Of a stretch of DNA of 64,000 bases, positions 22,511 to 34,785 are shown piece after piece. The stretch lies in the NCBI GenBank assembly GCA_004802725.1, contig SGPM01000022.1, forward strand, positions 62,001 through 126,000, written 5' to 3'. A program made the position numbers and the translations under genes. Origin of the DNA: Antrodiella citrinella (lineage: Eukaryota > Basidiomycota > Agaricomycetes > Polyporales > Steccherinaceae). Position 1 is the first letter of the stretch. The number at the start of each line of letters is the position of its first letter. Under the pieces are notes generated by a model. That model saw only the letters and a list, made by a program, of their open reading frames with translations, did not search any database and had not been told where the DNA came from.

Positions 22511-24094
22511 TGGTCAGCGTGAGGAATCGGACCTCGGGTTTTGGGACCCCTTTATAAATGCGGTTGAGGTATTTCTTGTGCGCGGTTTTCACATCGTTCT
22601 CGTCTGCGATGTCAGGTAGATATAGCGAGTTCGAGACGGGCTCCCCGCTGCTGTGACACACTGGATATGAGCATATGTAAACAGGCGTGCCGAAACCACC
22701 GGAGACAGCGGACTACACGTTGGTCTCGTTCGACAGGCGACTCGTCTCTTGCCATGAGCTTTTGACTGCAGCTTTCTTCGGTCGCTCGTTCTTCAACCAA
22801 CGAATATGAGGATGTGGTTTGAACAATGTTGATGGAAACAACGGAGTGTAAAGTCGGATGGGCCGCGTACCATCTACAACAGAGTGAGTGACATGAATCA
22901 GCTGGCATCAATTTGCGTACCCTGCTCGTCGTCCTTGTCCTTTCCCTTGCCCGCTACATCTACATCCATCCGTGGCTTCTTACGCACCGGCATCAATGTT
23001 TTCAATGACACTTGCATTGTCCTCGCCGATTTTCGTAGAAAGCTTGAGCCGCCTGAGGTCGGAACCAGTTTCTCGGGATCCACCCTTTCCGAGTCGCTTA
23101 TCGTCTCTATCACAACACGAGTCACCCTCGTCGCCCGACCGCGAACGCAATCAGAGCTATGCAGGACTTTCTCGATGGTGCCGAACTCCAAGGGGGCCGG
23201 CAGCGCGTACTGAAGGTCGTTGCATGATTCCACGAACCCGACATCCCGAGGCGTCTTCCACAATAGGATGCTGAAGAATAGCTCACAAACAGCCTGAGAG
23301 GCCGAAACCGAGCGCGAAGATATGTTCAGGCCCTCATTCAGCTTGAGCCCGCCACGGTGGTACAGCAGGAAGGATAGCTCGGTTTTGTCTTGGTCGAAGG
23401 CCAGTACCAAGGCAAACACGCGGGAGGGAGCTGCATGAAAGAGAGCGCGTGAGTAGGTGGCACATTGTCGGAGGAGTGAACTTTTCGCCGACTTCGCATC
23501 TCCTGGGAAAGCCGCTCGTTGTTGGTCTTCTGTGGGAGGACTCCAATACAAGGCAGGAACTTGCACTGCATTGGGACCAGAATTGGGTGCTTCGAGTTTG
23601 TTGCCGCCCGTGAAATCCGGCTTGAGAGGAGCTGCTCCTGCGATCCCATCCCGAGTCTCCGTGTTGAACACGATGAATTTCAAGTCGGGGTACCACCTGT
23701 CCGACCGCTTGAGATCAGGGAGCGCCTTTCGACAGGCGTCGAGGCCAGCATTCACGCAACCGACAAAGGGCTTGTACGAATCAGGCTCCTTTGATGACTT
23801 GTGGCGGTATTTTGGCCAGGATTTGGCCGCTTTGTCAATGGCTTTGCGGATTTCGGAATGGGTGATATCGCAGTCGTAGTCTGCAAGTGGAAACGTCCCT
23901 TGTTCCCATGCCGGACCGAGGTGTTCCACACGACCAGATGCTGGTTCTTTCAACCTCTTTGGCGAAAGCATCAGTGCCAAATGGCTACTCTTAAACTCCC
24001 AGGTGTGTTCAGAGATCTCCTCTCCCATGATTTTCTCGTGCTCGGCTTGAAATGTGTTAGACAGCGGCTTGCCCGCAACCTGTGCATTAGCCAC
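22461..24094 (-). pseudogene. FunK1-like fungal protein kinase, broken
   Basis: An open frame of about 390 codons (24094 to a donor at 22920) resembles the N-terminal region of fungal FunK1 proteins (HTWEFKSSHLALMLS, WYPDLKFIVFNTETRDG, a Tyr-Ser-Arg-Ala-Leu-Phe helix). An exon from 22873 follows with the start of the kinase lobe, including RPKKAAVKSSW, whose Lys fits the ATP-binding beta-3 lysine, and NETNV. There an in-frame TAG (22715-22713) interrupts, and the same frame continues as FGTPVYICSYPVCHSSGEP down to about 22461, where similarity ends. The catalytic loop and the rest of the kinase are absent. The open frame begins with GTG, so the first exon or true start lies upstream and was not found. 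Confidence 0.65.
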
Positions 24095-24449
24095 CTGCGA
24101 GGACCGCTTGCGCGATGACGGGCGTGTGGATGTTGAGGAGATGATCTGGATTGGAACTGAACGTACAGTACAGGAAAAGGACTATGTGGGATTAATCTCC
24201 TTCGACCGAATGACCTCGGTGCGTTAACGGGTGATGACTGTGAATCCGTGAGTCCGTGACAATAAGTTGAATAACAAGATGGTGTTCGTAATTATGTAGA
24301 GCGGTTTGGCAAGAAGGCTCCGCATTTTTGGTGGTGCTCGGCTTTTCCCGACGATTGCCTCAGTCTGAGAGGACTTCCGGACCCAAATTCACCCAACTGC
24401 ATATTCTGTATCAGTGTACTCAGATCAACTCCCCGACTCCATCCGGAAC

Positions 24450-24810
24450 GGTGTACTGAGGCTGGCACTTCAGCCAATGAGAATACGGAACATTGCAGCA
24501 GGCATCTCACCCGACCAATATATTGGCGCAGACGAAGCAAGATGCCCTGGTCATGAGTGGTACGCAAATGTATCCTGCGGCGTTTTTCATATTGCTGACT
24601 TGTTGCAGGCGCTGCAGCAGTGACTGCCCTTGGGTACCTTGGTGTTCCGGTCATCCAAGGCAACACTAGTGCTGCCCGCCTCCGTCAGCTCTATGAGGCT
24701 GCCGTAGTAGTTGGTGTCCTGTGGCAATATTTCCCATTTCGCAGTCCTCCCTCCCACCATTCTCCTGCGGCTGGACTGCACTGGTACGTGACTCTTTTTG
24801 ACGTATAGCT
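24450..24810 (+). pseudogene. decayed member C of the 'QPMR/LGVPV' family
   Basis: Two exons are recognisable by comparison with member A. One begins near 24460 with LALQPMRIRNIAAG. The other begins near 24609 with TALGYLGVPVIQGN. Between LALQPMR and the donor, relative to member A, about 30 bases are missing around 24500-24530 in two gaps whose sum breaks the frame. The part encoding an ILAQTKQDALVMSG-like peptide is therefore in another frame. The C-terminal part runs into a different sequence. No upstream exons were found. It is probably dead. Confidence 0.6.
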
Positions 24811-25129
24811 GTTGCTCAGAGTCTTGACGTCCAACAAAGAGGAACACGCTCAAGATGCATTAGCACGTCTTCAAGGGGTCAAACCAGCTCCCGGCGCAAA
24901 TCCTACAGTCCAATTTCGAAACTTCATCGTCATCTCAATAGAGCAGTAGCGGCAATACGGGCATGCGACGTTTGCATGCAGAGAGTATGGCATAGTTGGT
25001 CGTGTCGCCAGTAGTTGGACCTTGTATTTTTCTTGAGCACATCTTTCACAACTGCTGCAGACTCTAATATCACGACCATCATGAGAGTTTGACAAGCATG
25101 AGAGAGAGAGCATATATTCAACGGACACT

Positions 25130-26633
25130 TCAGCTACGGGCCTGCATCCGTCTACCTCTGCCTGGCCTGTTCGCGCCTCCACGTCCACCGCCGCCTCCAC
25201 GTCCACCGGCTCCGCCTCGACTGCCGCCCCTCCCACCCCTCCCACCACCTCTTGCGCCGCCTCTGCCCCTCCCGCCCCTTTCACCGCGAACGAAATCATC
25301 CGTAGAATCCTTCGTGTTCTGCTTTGATCTCTTACCAGCACCACCACCGAAGCCAAACTTCTGGTCGCGGGCGTGACGGGGCAGACCGCGTTTTCCTGCG
25401 GCGGCGCCGCTGCGAGCGCGTTTTGAGGGGTGGTCGGAGATGGCATCCTCGACTGCAACGTCGAAGTCCTCGTCACCTTGGCCGTCCATCGCGCCTTTGC
25501 GTTCTGAAGCGAATGTGATTAGTCCTCGTTCAGTCTGCGTAAGTATAAGGAAACATTTACTTCGCTTGAGACCCTTCAGTCTCTCGTCCATATCCTTCTT
25601 GCTCTTCTCGCGCTCCTTGATTTTCTCCACTTGCACTTGCTTGCCAAATTTCTTTCCTTCCCTCTCCTTCCGCTTGTCCTCGCTCTTTTTGATCGTTGCG
25701 CTCTCGTCGAGGAGACGTTGGCGGATACGCTCCATGTGCGAGTCGGACTTGACCATCTCAGCAAAGTAGTCTGAAGGTCGGGTGAAGGGGAGGTTGTGTT
25801 TGGCAGCCATGGATCTTGCAACGGTTGCCCCTTGCAGAGCTTGCTTGTAGCTGGAAAATACGATGAGTATGCCGTCCGAGCGATACTGCAAAGTGGAGAC
25901 TCACAAAGCAAGTTCACGGTTCAGGTCGTCGTCAACATCGACGTCAATAGTATCTGAGTACGTGACAGCCAGTGTTTCCGTCCAAGGTATTGAAGGATCG
26001 AGCTTAATGATGTCTCGTATCCGTTCGAGGGCAATCTATTCGAGACACGGTAATCAGTAGCCGAGCAAGAAGAAAATTACGAGCACTGACTTTGTTGTCA
26101 ATCTCGAGTTTTTGTCGAGGGACAGTGTCGTCTTCCACTGACTCTACCTCGTCCAGCGCAATGTCTTGTTCCTCCTCCTCTTCGTCCTCATCATTTTCAC
26201 CACCCTCCGTTTCCTCGTNTTCATTTTCACTCTCCTCTCCCTCCAAGTCATCTTCAGAACCACTTACTGCCTCGTCTCCCTCAACATCAAGTTCTTCATC
26301 ACTTCCCACATCTTCGTAGTCGTCGTCGTCCTCATCTTCGTCTTCCTCGCCAGTCAACGCGCGCAGCTCGGCTTGTGCGAAGTCGTCGAGCCCGTCCTCC
26401 CCTAACGCTGCCATCAACTTAGCCATCCCAGCCTCATCGACTTCCTCGTCTTCTGTTGCGTCGTCGTCATGATCCTCTTCGTCCTCTCCAGCGGGGACAT
26501 CTTCGACAAGTGCAGGCTCGGGCACTTTCTCCTTCGTTTTCGTTTTCACGACCTTGACCACGTTGGGTTTGGCAGCGACGGGTTTGGGCGACACTTTGGG
26601 CGCGCTTTTCTTGGGTTTTCCTTCTCTTGTCAT
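25130..26633 (-). CDS. EBP2: rRNA-processing protein EBP2
   Basis: Exons 26633-26091, 26035-25905, 25850-25561 and 25503-25130 give 445 aa. After a Lys/Pro-rich start and a long acidic region (residues about 45-170), the Ebp2 core appears: IALERIRDIIKLDPSIPW, ALQGATVARSMAAKHNLPF, the Lys/Glu coiled coil (KKFGKQVQVEKIKEREKSKK) and RGLPRHARDQKFGFGGG. Ebp2 acts in the nucleolus in 60S-subunit assembly. The C-terminal 65 residues form an Arg/Gly-rich tail of repeated RGG units, as in fibrillarin or nucleolin. One undetermined base (26219) makes a residue in the acidic region unknown. It is divergent from the small gene at 27112 and close to NOP56. Confidence 0.92.
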
Positions 26634-27111
26634 GATGAAAGGGTGAATGGGGTATACGCGAAAGAGGTCTGCAGAATTGCAGTCGTTGGAATTGGAAGAT
26701 TTCTGAGTGTAGCAGAATGAGATTGGCGCCAGATCACTGACCGATCTAATCTAATCTAGCACTTATGCTAACATTGCTGTTTTTAAGCAGTTGGTACGAC
26801 AGCCATTCGCATACCAACGTAGGTCCTTGGAGTTTGCTAAACATCTTATACACGCGGATCGTATTTCTATGAGTAATGAAAGCAGCAGGAGTGGAGAGAT
26901 TCGTTCAGAACGTGATAATGTGAAGTTATTCAAGTAAATAATCACCTGTGGATAAATATTCGTGAATTTCATGTGGAACGTACCTGACTCCAGTCACACC
27001 TCGTCTTTATTTCAAGTTCTTCGCCACTGCACTATTTTCTATTCTCTACTCATCGAGTTCATCCCATTTCCGACTACTCACTTGCTTGTAGAACCCCTCA
27101 GCTGCCGCCCT
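26634..27111. promoter_or_regulatory. divergent promoter region, EBP2 / small gene
   Basis: These 478 bases separate two divergent start codons and must serve both. The first part contains a repeat of TCTAATC near 26745. No open frame is convincing. Confidence 0.45.
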
Positions 27112-27767
27112 ATGTCGAACACGCCGACACCTCAGCCATCCAGCGGGTACGCTTCCCCGAATCCCTCATCATCTGCAGGAACACCCCCCTCGTCCAGACC
27201 TAATAACGCTGCTGCTCATGCTAAGACTAAGCCTACCAATGTGTTTTCTAACGATGGCTCTTTCTTGCAACGATTTCAGCACCTGAAGAAGGTACGTTAT
27301 CGACCAGGGGCGTGTCTTGTACAATACCGAGTTGACCGACATTTAGGATGAAGAAGAGAAGAAGAAACAGGAGGAAGTCCTAGCAAGGTGAGTAGTCTGA
27401 ATGCCGTAAAACGCTAATCTCGAGATATTGATTCTTGTCGTTCGGTCTCGTGTTGCAGAAAACGGCAATTCGACAGTCGCTTTGTGAGTTCGCCTTGGCT
27501 GCATCACCGTGGACTTTTATTGACCTCTCCGAATAGAAAGCGAGGGGCAAGCGTCCTTCACCCGAATCTGCGGACGATGAGGCTGTGACCGAGAGTCCAG
27601 CGAAGAAGACGAAGACCGATGCACCTCTTAGTAAGTCATGCTGTGTACACGTTGTCGATGTATGGTGCGTTAACGATTCTCCAGCGCAATACGAGAAGGA
27701 GGTCAAGAGCTATGCCGGTCGAAGTCTGAAGGACAATGGCATCGGTGTGCGACCTCTCGTGAAGTAG
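27112..27767 (+). CDS. Small conserved-looking disordered protein, 140 aa
   Basis: Five short exons (27112-27291, 27347-27387, 27459-27483, 27537-27630, 27685-27767) join in frame to 140 aa. The N-terminus is Ser/Pro/Thr-rich, followed by NVFSNDGSFLQRFQHLKK, a Lys/Glu stretch, a basic nuclear-localisation-like stretch (RGKRPSPES, PAKKTKTD) and the closing EVKSYAGRSLKDN with RPLVK. The central FLQRF segment and the C-terminal block look like conserved short motifs of a nuclear protein, but I cannot name the family. Consistent splice borders over five exons support it as real. Confidence 0.7.
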
Positions 27768-28004
27768 CTTGTACGTGCCTCCTTCGCTGTATTGCTCATT
27801 TTTCGTTGAGCCGTACTGACACCTCAGATTCTATCAGAGTAGCATTTCTCGTGTTATTATCCCGGACGTGGTCTCAGCGCAATTTCGGCATCGTGTACTA
27901 TCGCAATCAATGAACAATGAATGAAGTTACAAGCAGTCAATACAAACAAACCAAGAGCGTCACCGTGATTACACGTATTCTTCCCTTGAGCTCCGGGCCC
28001 AAAT

Positions 28005-29145
28005 TTACACTCGGATTTTCTGAGTATATTGGGTGAACGAGCACCGTCCTTGCAGTTCGTCCCGGTGTGCATCCCAGCTACACTGCCCAGCTATTGTTCC
28101 AATGGGACACACAAAGCGCAATGTGCCGTTTCGGAGGACCGAGTCTTTCGGGGATGGCCCTGCCGCCAGCGCCTTCTCAATGGCTGACATGTTCGTCCAA
28201 GGCATACACGCGTAGATGTGGAGCACCGCAAAGACGACCTGGTCCAAGACTGATCGGTAGCGGAAGTTGACTGGCCAGATGTTCGCGGCGTGGAGGTATT
28301 CGAAGAAGGTCAAGCCCAAGGACAAGACCTCCCATGGTGGTCGTACGATGTGGAATACTTCGAGTATACTGATGATGATGTCGGCTTTGTGCGGAATGCC
28401 GTTGACCTTGCACATCGTTTGCTGACAAGCTATACAGTCTATGGCGCAGGGCATTGCATGGACCGAAGAGGTGGCTCGAACAGATATGTGCCTCCGCTGA
28501 ATGGTCTTGGAATTTGCATTGCTCTGGATGGTCCCGCAACTTGAGCTAACGTCCTTGCATCCAACATCGGTAAACCCTGTCGATTGCTGTGGCGTCCGAC
28601 ACCAGCTGATATTGCGACATTGTAGTATTGATAGGACTGCTGGTCCGTGATGAAGTATGGTTCCTAGCAAGAGGTGCGACTGTCTTGACCGCGTACGGCG
28701 ATATCCTCGGTCGTGCAGCCTTGGTGCGTTTCACGAACTGTGATGCCAAGTCTCTTTGCACTGGCGCCAATGCTGAAGATGTTGTGACTTTCATCGAATG
28801 ACCATTTGCATAGGTCGATGTATCCTCCAGGACGTAAGGCGCGGCGGAGTAAGCATTGTCATCGACTTCTTGGACGTTCTCCTCCACTGGCGTTGGCGGT
28901 TCCTCCATGTAGGGCATCACCGTGAACACGTCGACATCTGCGACGTACACTGACTCTCTTCCCTCATCTTCTAAGTTCATGACCACTGTGGCCACCTGCG
29001 TATTTTGATCTCGATCTTCTGCACCTCTGTTTTGCGTATCGAGAAAGTTCTCCGACGAAAGCTGAAATTTCGAGGGCGTATGGGTCGCAGTCGGGTGCGT
29101 TGTTGAGCTGATGTATGGGATGGGAGGTTGTTGCAGGTTGGACAT
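28005..29145 (-). CDS. Hypothetical protein, gene model uncertain
   Basis: Two long minus-strand frames follow each other: 29145-28546 (199 codons from an ATG; acidic and Ser/Thr-rich, with YMEEPPTPVEENVQEVDD) and 28670-28005 (221 codons; hydrophobic and Cys-containing, with RPPWEVLSLGLTFFEYLH). They may be exons of one gene or unrelated open frames. No family was recognised and I could not place introns securely. Another frame starting at 29221 could supply a different N-terminus. Confidence 0.35.
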
Positions 29146-29404
29146 TCGACGGGTCTACTTGTATAGGGATGTGGCCTGCGGTGAAGGACACTGCCATGCC
29201 CACCATGACAGCCTCAGCCACTGCAAAGGTGTATTAGTGTTTGTTACTGGAATGACCTTTGTTATTTCAACTTATCGCGGCCAAAGCCGTTTCCGTGTGA
29301 AATTAGTTACGTTATGCTAATAAACAAATCTATGAATGCAAGCGCCCGCTACGAAAAAGTTTGTGAAATTAGCGACGGTCTCTTCATTTCTGGGACTGGC
29401 AGCC

Positions 29405-31196
29405 ATGGCCTCCATACAGATTCCACCGACACACGCTCTTTTCGAGTCGGCCTCTGGCTATGCCATCTTCGAGATCAAACTCCATGAAAAAATTGGCTCG
29501 TCGTCCAAGGAGGTCGGGAATGCCATCGACGACTTGGGCAAGTTCGGGAAAATGGTCTCCTTGCTGAGTTTCGTACCGTTCAAAACGGCCGCGCATGCTC
29601 TGCAGAACGCCAACGACGTCTCCGAAGGTGAGGGGACCTCTTTTCACAGTCCAATCGATACTAATTTCATGTCTAGGCATCGTGAGCGAGCACCTCCAGT
29701 CCTTCCTCGAGCTCAACCTGTCAAAAGCTTCCAAAAAGTCTCCCGTATGCCTCGCAGTATGGGACCCCCCTCTGGGTGCCTCTATCCGTCAGGTCATTGA
29801 TATCAATATCAACACCGACTCCCAAGACATTCTCCGCGGGATTCGGCTCCATGCGCCCAAGCTGCTCAAAGGCATGGATGCAACCGACATTGCGAAGGCC
29901 CAACTCGGTCTCGGTCATTCGTACTCCCGCGCCAAGGTCAAATTCAACGTGAACCGTATCGACAACATGATTATCCAAGCCATTGCCCTCCTCGACCAGC
30001 TCGACAAGGATGTCAATCTGTTCTCGATGCGGATACGCGAGTGGTACGGTTACCACTTCCCCGAACTCGTCAAGATCGTGCCCGACAACTACCAGTACGC
30101 CCGTGCGGCGCAGTTCATCGGTGCGAAGGAGGAGTTGACGGAGGATAAGCTGGAGGAGCTCGCAGCGATTTTGGAGGACGATGCAACGCGTGCGCAGAAC
30201 GTCTTGGATGCTGCAAAAGGGTCTATGGGTTCGCAGCTGAGCGAGCTTGATATGCTCAACATCAACGCGTTTGCGACGCGAGTTGTTTCCATCGCGGAGT
30301 ACCGCAAGTCCCTGACGGCGTACCTCGCGGAGAAGATGAACCAAGTCGCACCGAGTTTGACGGCTTTGTTGGGAGAGAGGATCGGTGCGCGGTTGATCAG
30401 CCACGCGGGAAGCTTGACGAACTTGAGCAAGTACCCTGCAAGTACTGTGCAGATTCTGGGGGCGGAGAAGGCGTTGTTCAGAGCATTGAAGACAAAGGGA
30501 AACACACCCAAGGTGCGCAGTTATTGGTTTTTTTTACTCCTCGCAGCAAAGCTGAATGTGTTCTATAGTACGGTCTGATCTACCATTCAACCTTCATTGG
30601 CCGTGCGGGTCCCAAGCACAAAGGTCGCATCTCTCGTTTCCTCGCCAACAAGTGCTCAATAGCCTCCCGTATCGACTGCTACTCCGACAAGCCGACATCC
30701 GCCTTCGGTGAGGCGCTCCGCCAACAAGTCGAGGAACGCCTTAACTTCTTCGAGACCGGCGAGCCTCCCGCCAAGAACGCCGACGCGATCCGCAAGGTTC
30801 TCGACCAGCTTTCGCTGGAAAACGACGGTGCAGATGATGACGATGCTATGGACGAGGACGGACCCGCGTTGACGACGCTTGAGGCGACGCCGAAGAAGGA
30901 CAAGAAGAAGCGGAAGCATGCTGACGACGACGAGGGGATGGACGTTGATGAGGATGAGGATGAGGAGGCTCCTAAGAAGAAGCAGAAGCTGTCGAAGGAG
31001 GAGAAGAAGGCGTTGAAGAAGGAGAAGAAGGCAGCGGCTAAGGCGGCGGTAGCAGCGGAAGAGGTGAGTACATCCTAAAGTTGTCCTGGCTGACCTGAAC
31101 TGACCGTGCTGTGCTTTATTCTAGGATGATGACGAGCCTGCGAAAGAGAAGAAGGCTAAGAAGGCGAAAAAGGAGAAGAAAAAGAGTGCGGAGTAG
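29405..31196 (+). CDS. NOP56: Nop56, core protein of box C/D snoRNPs
   Basis: Four exons (29405-29627, 29677-30512, 30569-31063, 31125-31196) give 541 aa. The N-terminal domain begins [17 protein letters not shown]. The coiled-coil/NOSIC region holds [18 protein letters not shown]. The Nop domain includes [35 protein letters not shown] and the [12 protein letters not shown] block. The tail alternates acidic and Lys-rich runs ([21 protein letters not shown], ending KKEKKKSAE), typical of Nop56. Nop56 binds box C/D snoRNAs with fibrillarin and Nop58 to guide 2'-O-methylation of rRNA. An in-frame ATG at 29336 would add 23 residues. The chosen start gives the usual short N-terminus. Confidence 0.95.
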
Positions 31197-31535
31197 TCTG
31201 ACACCCGTCTCCTGTATTTTCTTTTTCTCGCTACTTGCTTTTGTTTTGTATGTGTGTAATTTGCTCTTATCATATTTTCTCTTTCTTTCTCCCCTGTTAT
31301 ATTCAGTCACAATTACTCGTGCCAGCTATGTTGAGGGAATCAATACTGTAGTACATGCGAGGGGATGCAAGGGTATCGTACAAGATCGTGATAGCGAGGT
31401 GTACAGAAGATGCCACAAAGCCAAGACAGGACAGAACGTATCGGGTGCAAAAGTACAAACATGGGTGGTATCAGATATCCCAAAGCAAACGTGAAGGTCG
31501 TGAAATTATCATCGTGAAAAGGTATCCAGGTATCA
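31197..31535. other. short gap between convergent genes
   Basis: The 3' ends of NOP56 and the antiporter gene face each other here. I see no gene. Confidence 0.5.
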
Positions 31536-34500
31536 TCAATCCAGTGCGACGTGCGCCGCCTGCACGACAGCGATGTTGGCTTCACACTGCGACAACACGA
31601 TCGCGGCCGCAACATCTCCCACCGTCTTCCGCACCTCGTTCCCCACATGCGCGTTCCCATGCTCCTCCATCACAGCCTTCAGCTCCGTATGGTGGCTCTC
31701 CACCGCCAGCCTCCTCGACCGGCCACACATCACCAGGAACCGCGCTTTCGACGCTCCCTTCCCTCTACTCCCAATGGCAGGGGGTCGCAAAGTGGCTGCA
31801 GAGGCGGCGATATGGTCGATGAGAGTATGCAGAGGGAGAGGCGTATGTACGGTCTCGAATGTGATACGAAAAAGCGCAGCATGTGGGACGGGAGGCGTAG
31901 CGTACCGACCCCAAAGGACACTGTCAGCAGTTGAGGACTGGAGACGAGTTTCGGTGTTGGCATGGCCATATACAGTATCGGGGAACGCTTGGGTAGTCTG
32001 CGAAGAATGAGACAGAGGAATGACGGAGGGATAGCCTAGAGAGACTCACCGAGCCAACAGTCAAAGCATTTATCCGTTCATTTCTCTCCTCATCACAAAG
32101 CTTCGACCCCTGGTCCTTCTCCTCTCCGCTAGCGGGAGCACTCAGCTCTGCCTCTGCCTCCCGCTTGACGAGTCTCACAACCGTCGCGCTGACCTTCGGA
32201 TTGGCCGCACACAGCTGCACGACGAACTCCAATGCCAACCTATCGTCAGGTCCGCCAAAGAACGGGAGGAACAGATGATGTTTCCCGGCTGTGAAGCCTT
32301 TCTTGAGCGCAGACGAACCAGACGAAGATTGCTCCTGGTCCACGTATAGCATCACGTCGGCCGGACACATCGCAAATACGTTGCGGATGAATTGGGAATG
32401 TAATGCCGAGCTAGGATGTTTGCTGCCTGATGCTCCGCCTGCGCCGCTCTTGAAGATAGACTCGAAAGGATTGGTACTGACATGTCGTGGTGTGTTAGGC
32501 TCAATCGGTAGACCATCTGCACCGTCATGCTCTGCCTGCGAGTGGATATAGGTCGGTGGGATCCAAGGGACCAACACCATCTGACTTTCCTTGTGCATAG
32601 CCTCGTCCTTGACACATACCGCCAAATCGTCGTAGGGCACCATCTTGACTTCGCTGCCCATCCCGCCGTCGCTCCCGCCGAGCTCGACGAAAGTACGGAA
32701 GATAGTCAACAGCGGGTCCGTTTGCAGCAGGACGTCCGTAGAGAATGAGGAGTATTTCATCACGGCGGATGTACGGTCTGTAATCTCGATCAGCCGGAGT
32801 GCGTCAAGTGTGATGTCTTCCTCGTGTCCTGGTGTAACTGCGCGTTTATGGCTTTCACGAGACGAATCGCTTGATCCAGACCTCGCATCAGGTTCTTCTT
32901 CTTGGTATGGTGGCGGCGGTTGGATCAGCTGTGTGAGAGACATCATTCCTGGGAGATGCTCGATCTTGTCCAGGACGACGAGGAAACGTTCCTTCCTCTC
33001 CAGATCATCATGTCCACGTCGGAAATGGGATCTCCTGGGAGCAGCATCCCCATCGTCGGCGTGTACAAAGCTTGCACCCGTGGCAGTCACACGCTTGCGC
33101 ATATGAGGCGGGTAGAGGAAGACGACAGCGGGGGTTGTCATGAATGTGAGGAGGAGGGCTTCGAGGACAAACATAGAGAACACGCGAGGTGACAGGATTC
33201 CAGCTTGTAAACCCACATTCAATACAATGAGTTCGACCAAACTAGAAAATAGTATAAGAATTTGACCCTAGGTGTATCATACTGTACGACGTACCCTTTG
33301 CAACTCATCAAACTTCCAATAGTACTTGCTTCGCGCCATGAGAAGCCAGCAAACCGTGCTGCAAGAGTGCAACCTCCGAATTTTCCGGAGTATGCCAGGG
33401 CACAGATAGCAACGGTGAAGCCCCATGTGATGCCATCGTCCAAAAGTCCAAGATTCGTAGACAATCCGGAAATAGTGAAGTACTGTAACATGTCGGTATC
33501 GTAAGTGAGCGTTAGACGTGAAATAGGAGAGGACACGTACGAGCGGAAGGAAAACGATGGACACGATATCTTCTAGCTTTTCTGTGAGCGCGATTGCGAG
33601 TCCTCCGCCTCGAGGAACAATGATACCAGCGAGGAAAGCACCTTGAGGAGGTGTCAGCGACCAGCCGGAATACAAGATCAAAGAATGACGAACCAAAAAT
33701 AGCATGTACACCAATGACATCGGTGAAGAAAGAGGATCCGAACAAAACTAAGATCGTAACAGTCATGAAGAACATACTGGGACCGTTCTCAAGAGAACCT
33801 GTCCGTCGAGCAAGCCATTGCAGAGCCATCTTGACGGGGAACAACAGGAACAACGTCCAACCAACGCAAGTCATTAAGATCCAAAGTGCCATCAAACCAG
33901 ACCCGGCGTTGACAAGTGCGACAGACAATGCAAGGAGGGTCCATCCTACAATATCGTTACCCACACCGGCAGAGAGAACGACGATACCAACAGTAGTGTC
34001 CAGAAGCTTGAGTTCCGTGAGGATACGGCACAAGACCGGAAATGCCGTGATCGAGTATGCGACACCGGTGAAGAGCATGAAATGCGTAAACTGGATGGAT
34101 GGGTCAACAAATCTGTGGTACAGAGGAACCGAGAGGGCAGCTCCGAAGCCGAAGGGAATACACATGCCTGCGAGGGCGACGGTCGCAGACAGACGTGCAT
34201 TGCGCTTGATCACACCTGCGTCGATTTCCAATCCGACAAGGAAGAGGAAGAGACAGAGTCCAATATTGGCTGTCAGGGAAAGATACGATTGCGAGTCATT
34301 TGGGAAGATGTGCTCGGAGAAGCCGGGGATACGGCCAAATGCAGTTGGACCTGCAGAGCGGTGTATTCAGATGGGTCACTTTACTGTCTCCAATCCGAGA
34401 AAACGCACCAAGAAGAATTCCACCAAGGACCTCTGCTATGACTTTGGGTTGGCGCATCTTACGGAGACCGAGTGCAAGTAATTGTGTGGTCATCATAATC

Positions 34501-34785
34501 ACACCTTCCATAACCAAGTTGATGAGACGATTGAAAGCAGATATCGGAGCTGCTCACCTAGCTGGATGATCCATAACCTCAACGGGTCTGAACGATTGAA
34601 CCCTGATGGGTCCTGCCCACTTAACAAGCCACCCTGACGACAATACCAAACGATGAGCAAAACATGATCTTCGTATTCAAAGGTTCGATACTGACCTCTC
34701 CAACAGCCTCTCTCGACCACAGAGCCGCCTTTAGCTGAGTCGACGACTTGGCAATCGAGATGATCGTTTCAGAGAATTGGAGCAT
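31536..34785 (-). CDS. KHA1: K+/H+ antiporter, CPA2 family (Kha1 type)
   Basis: Eight exons (34785-34696, 34633-34558, 34504-34409, 34350-33694, 33641-33541, 33482-33295, 33241-32050, 31997-31536) give 953 aa. The membrane half (residues about 30-450) has the Na+/H+-exchanger fold, with MRQPKVIAEVLGGILLG, GLCLFLFLVGLEID, the ion-site stretch AGVGNDIVGWTLLALS and GLSTNLGLLDDGITW. A long cytosolic half follows with SHFRRGHDDLERKERF, acidic loops and two universal-stress-like halves, as in yeast Kha1, an antiporter of Golgi/endosomal membranes involved in K+ and pH balance. The first exon (30 codons) is less certain. The cytochrome b561-type gene lies upstream on the same strand. Confidence 0.9.
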
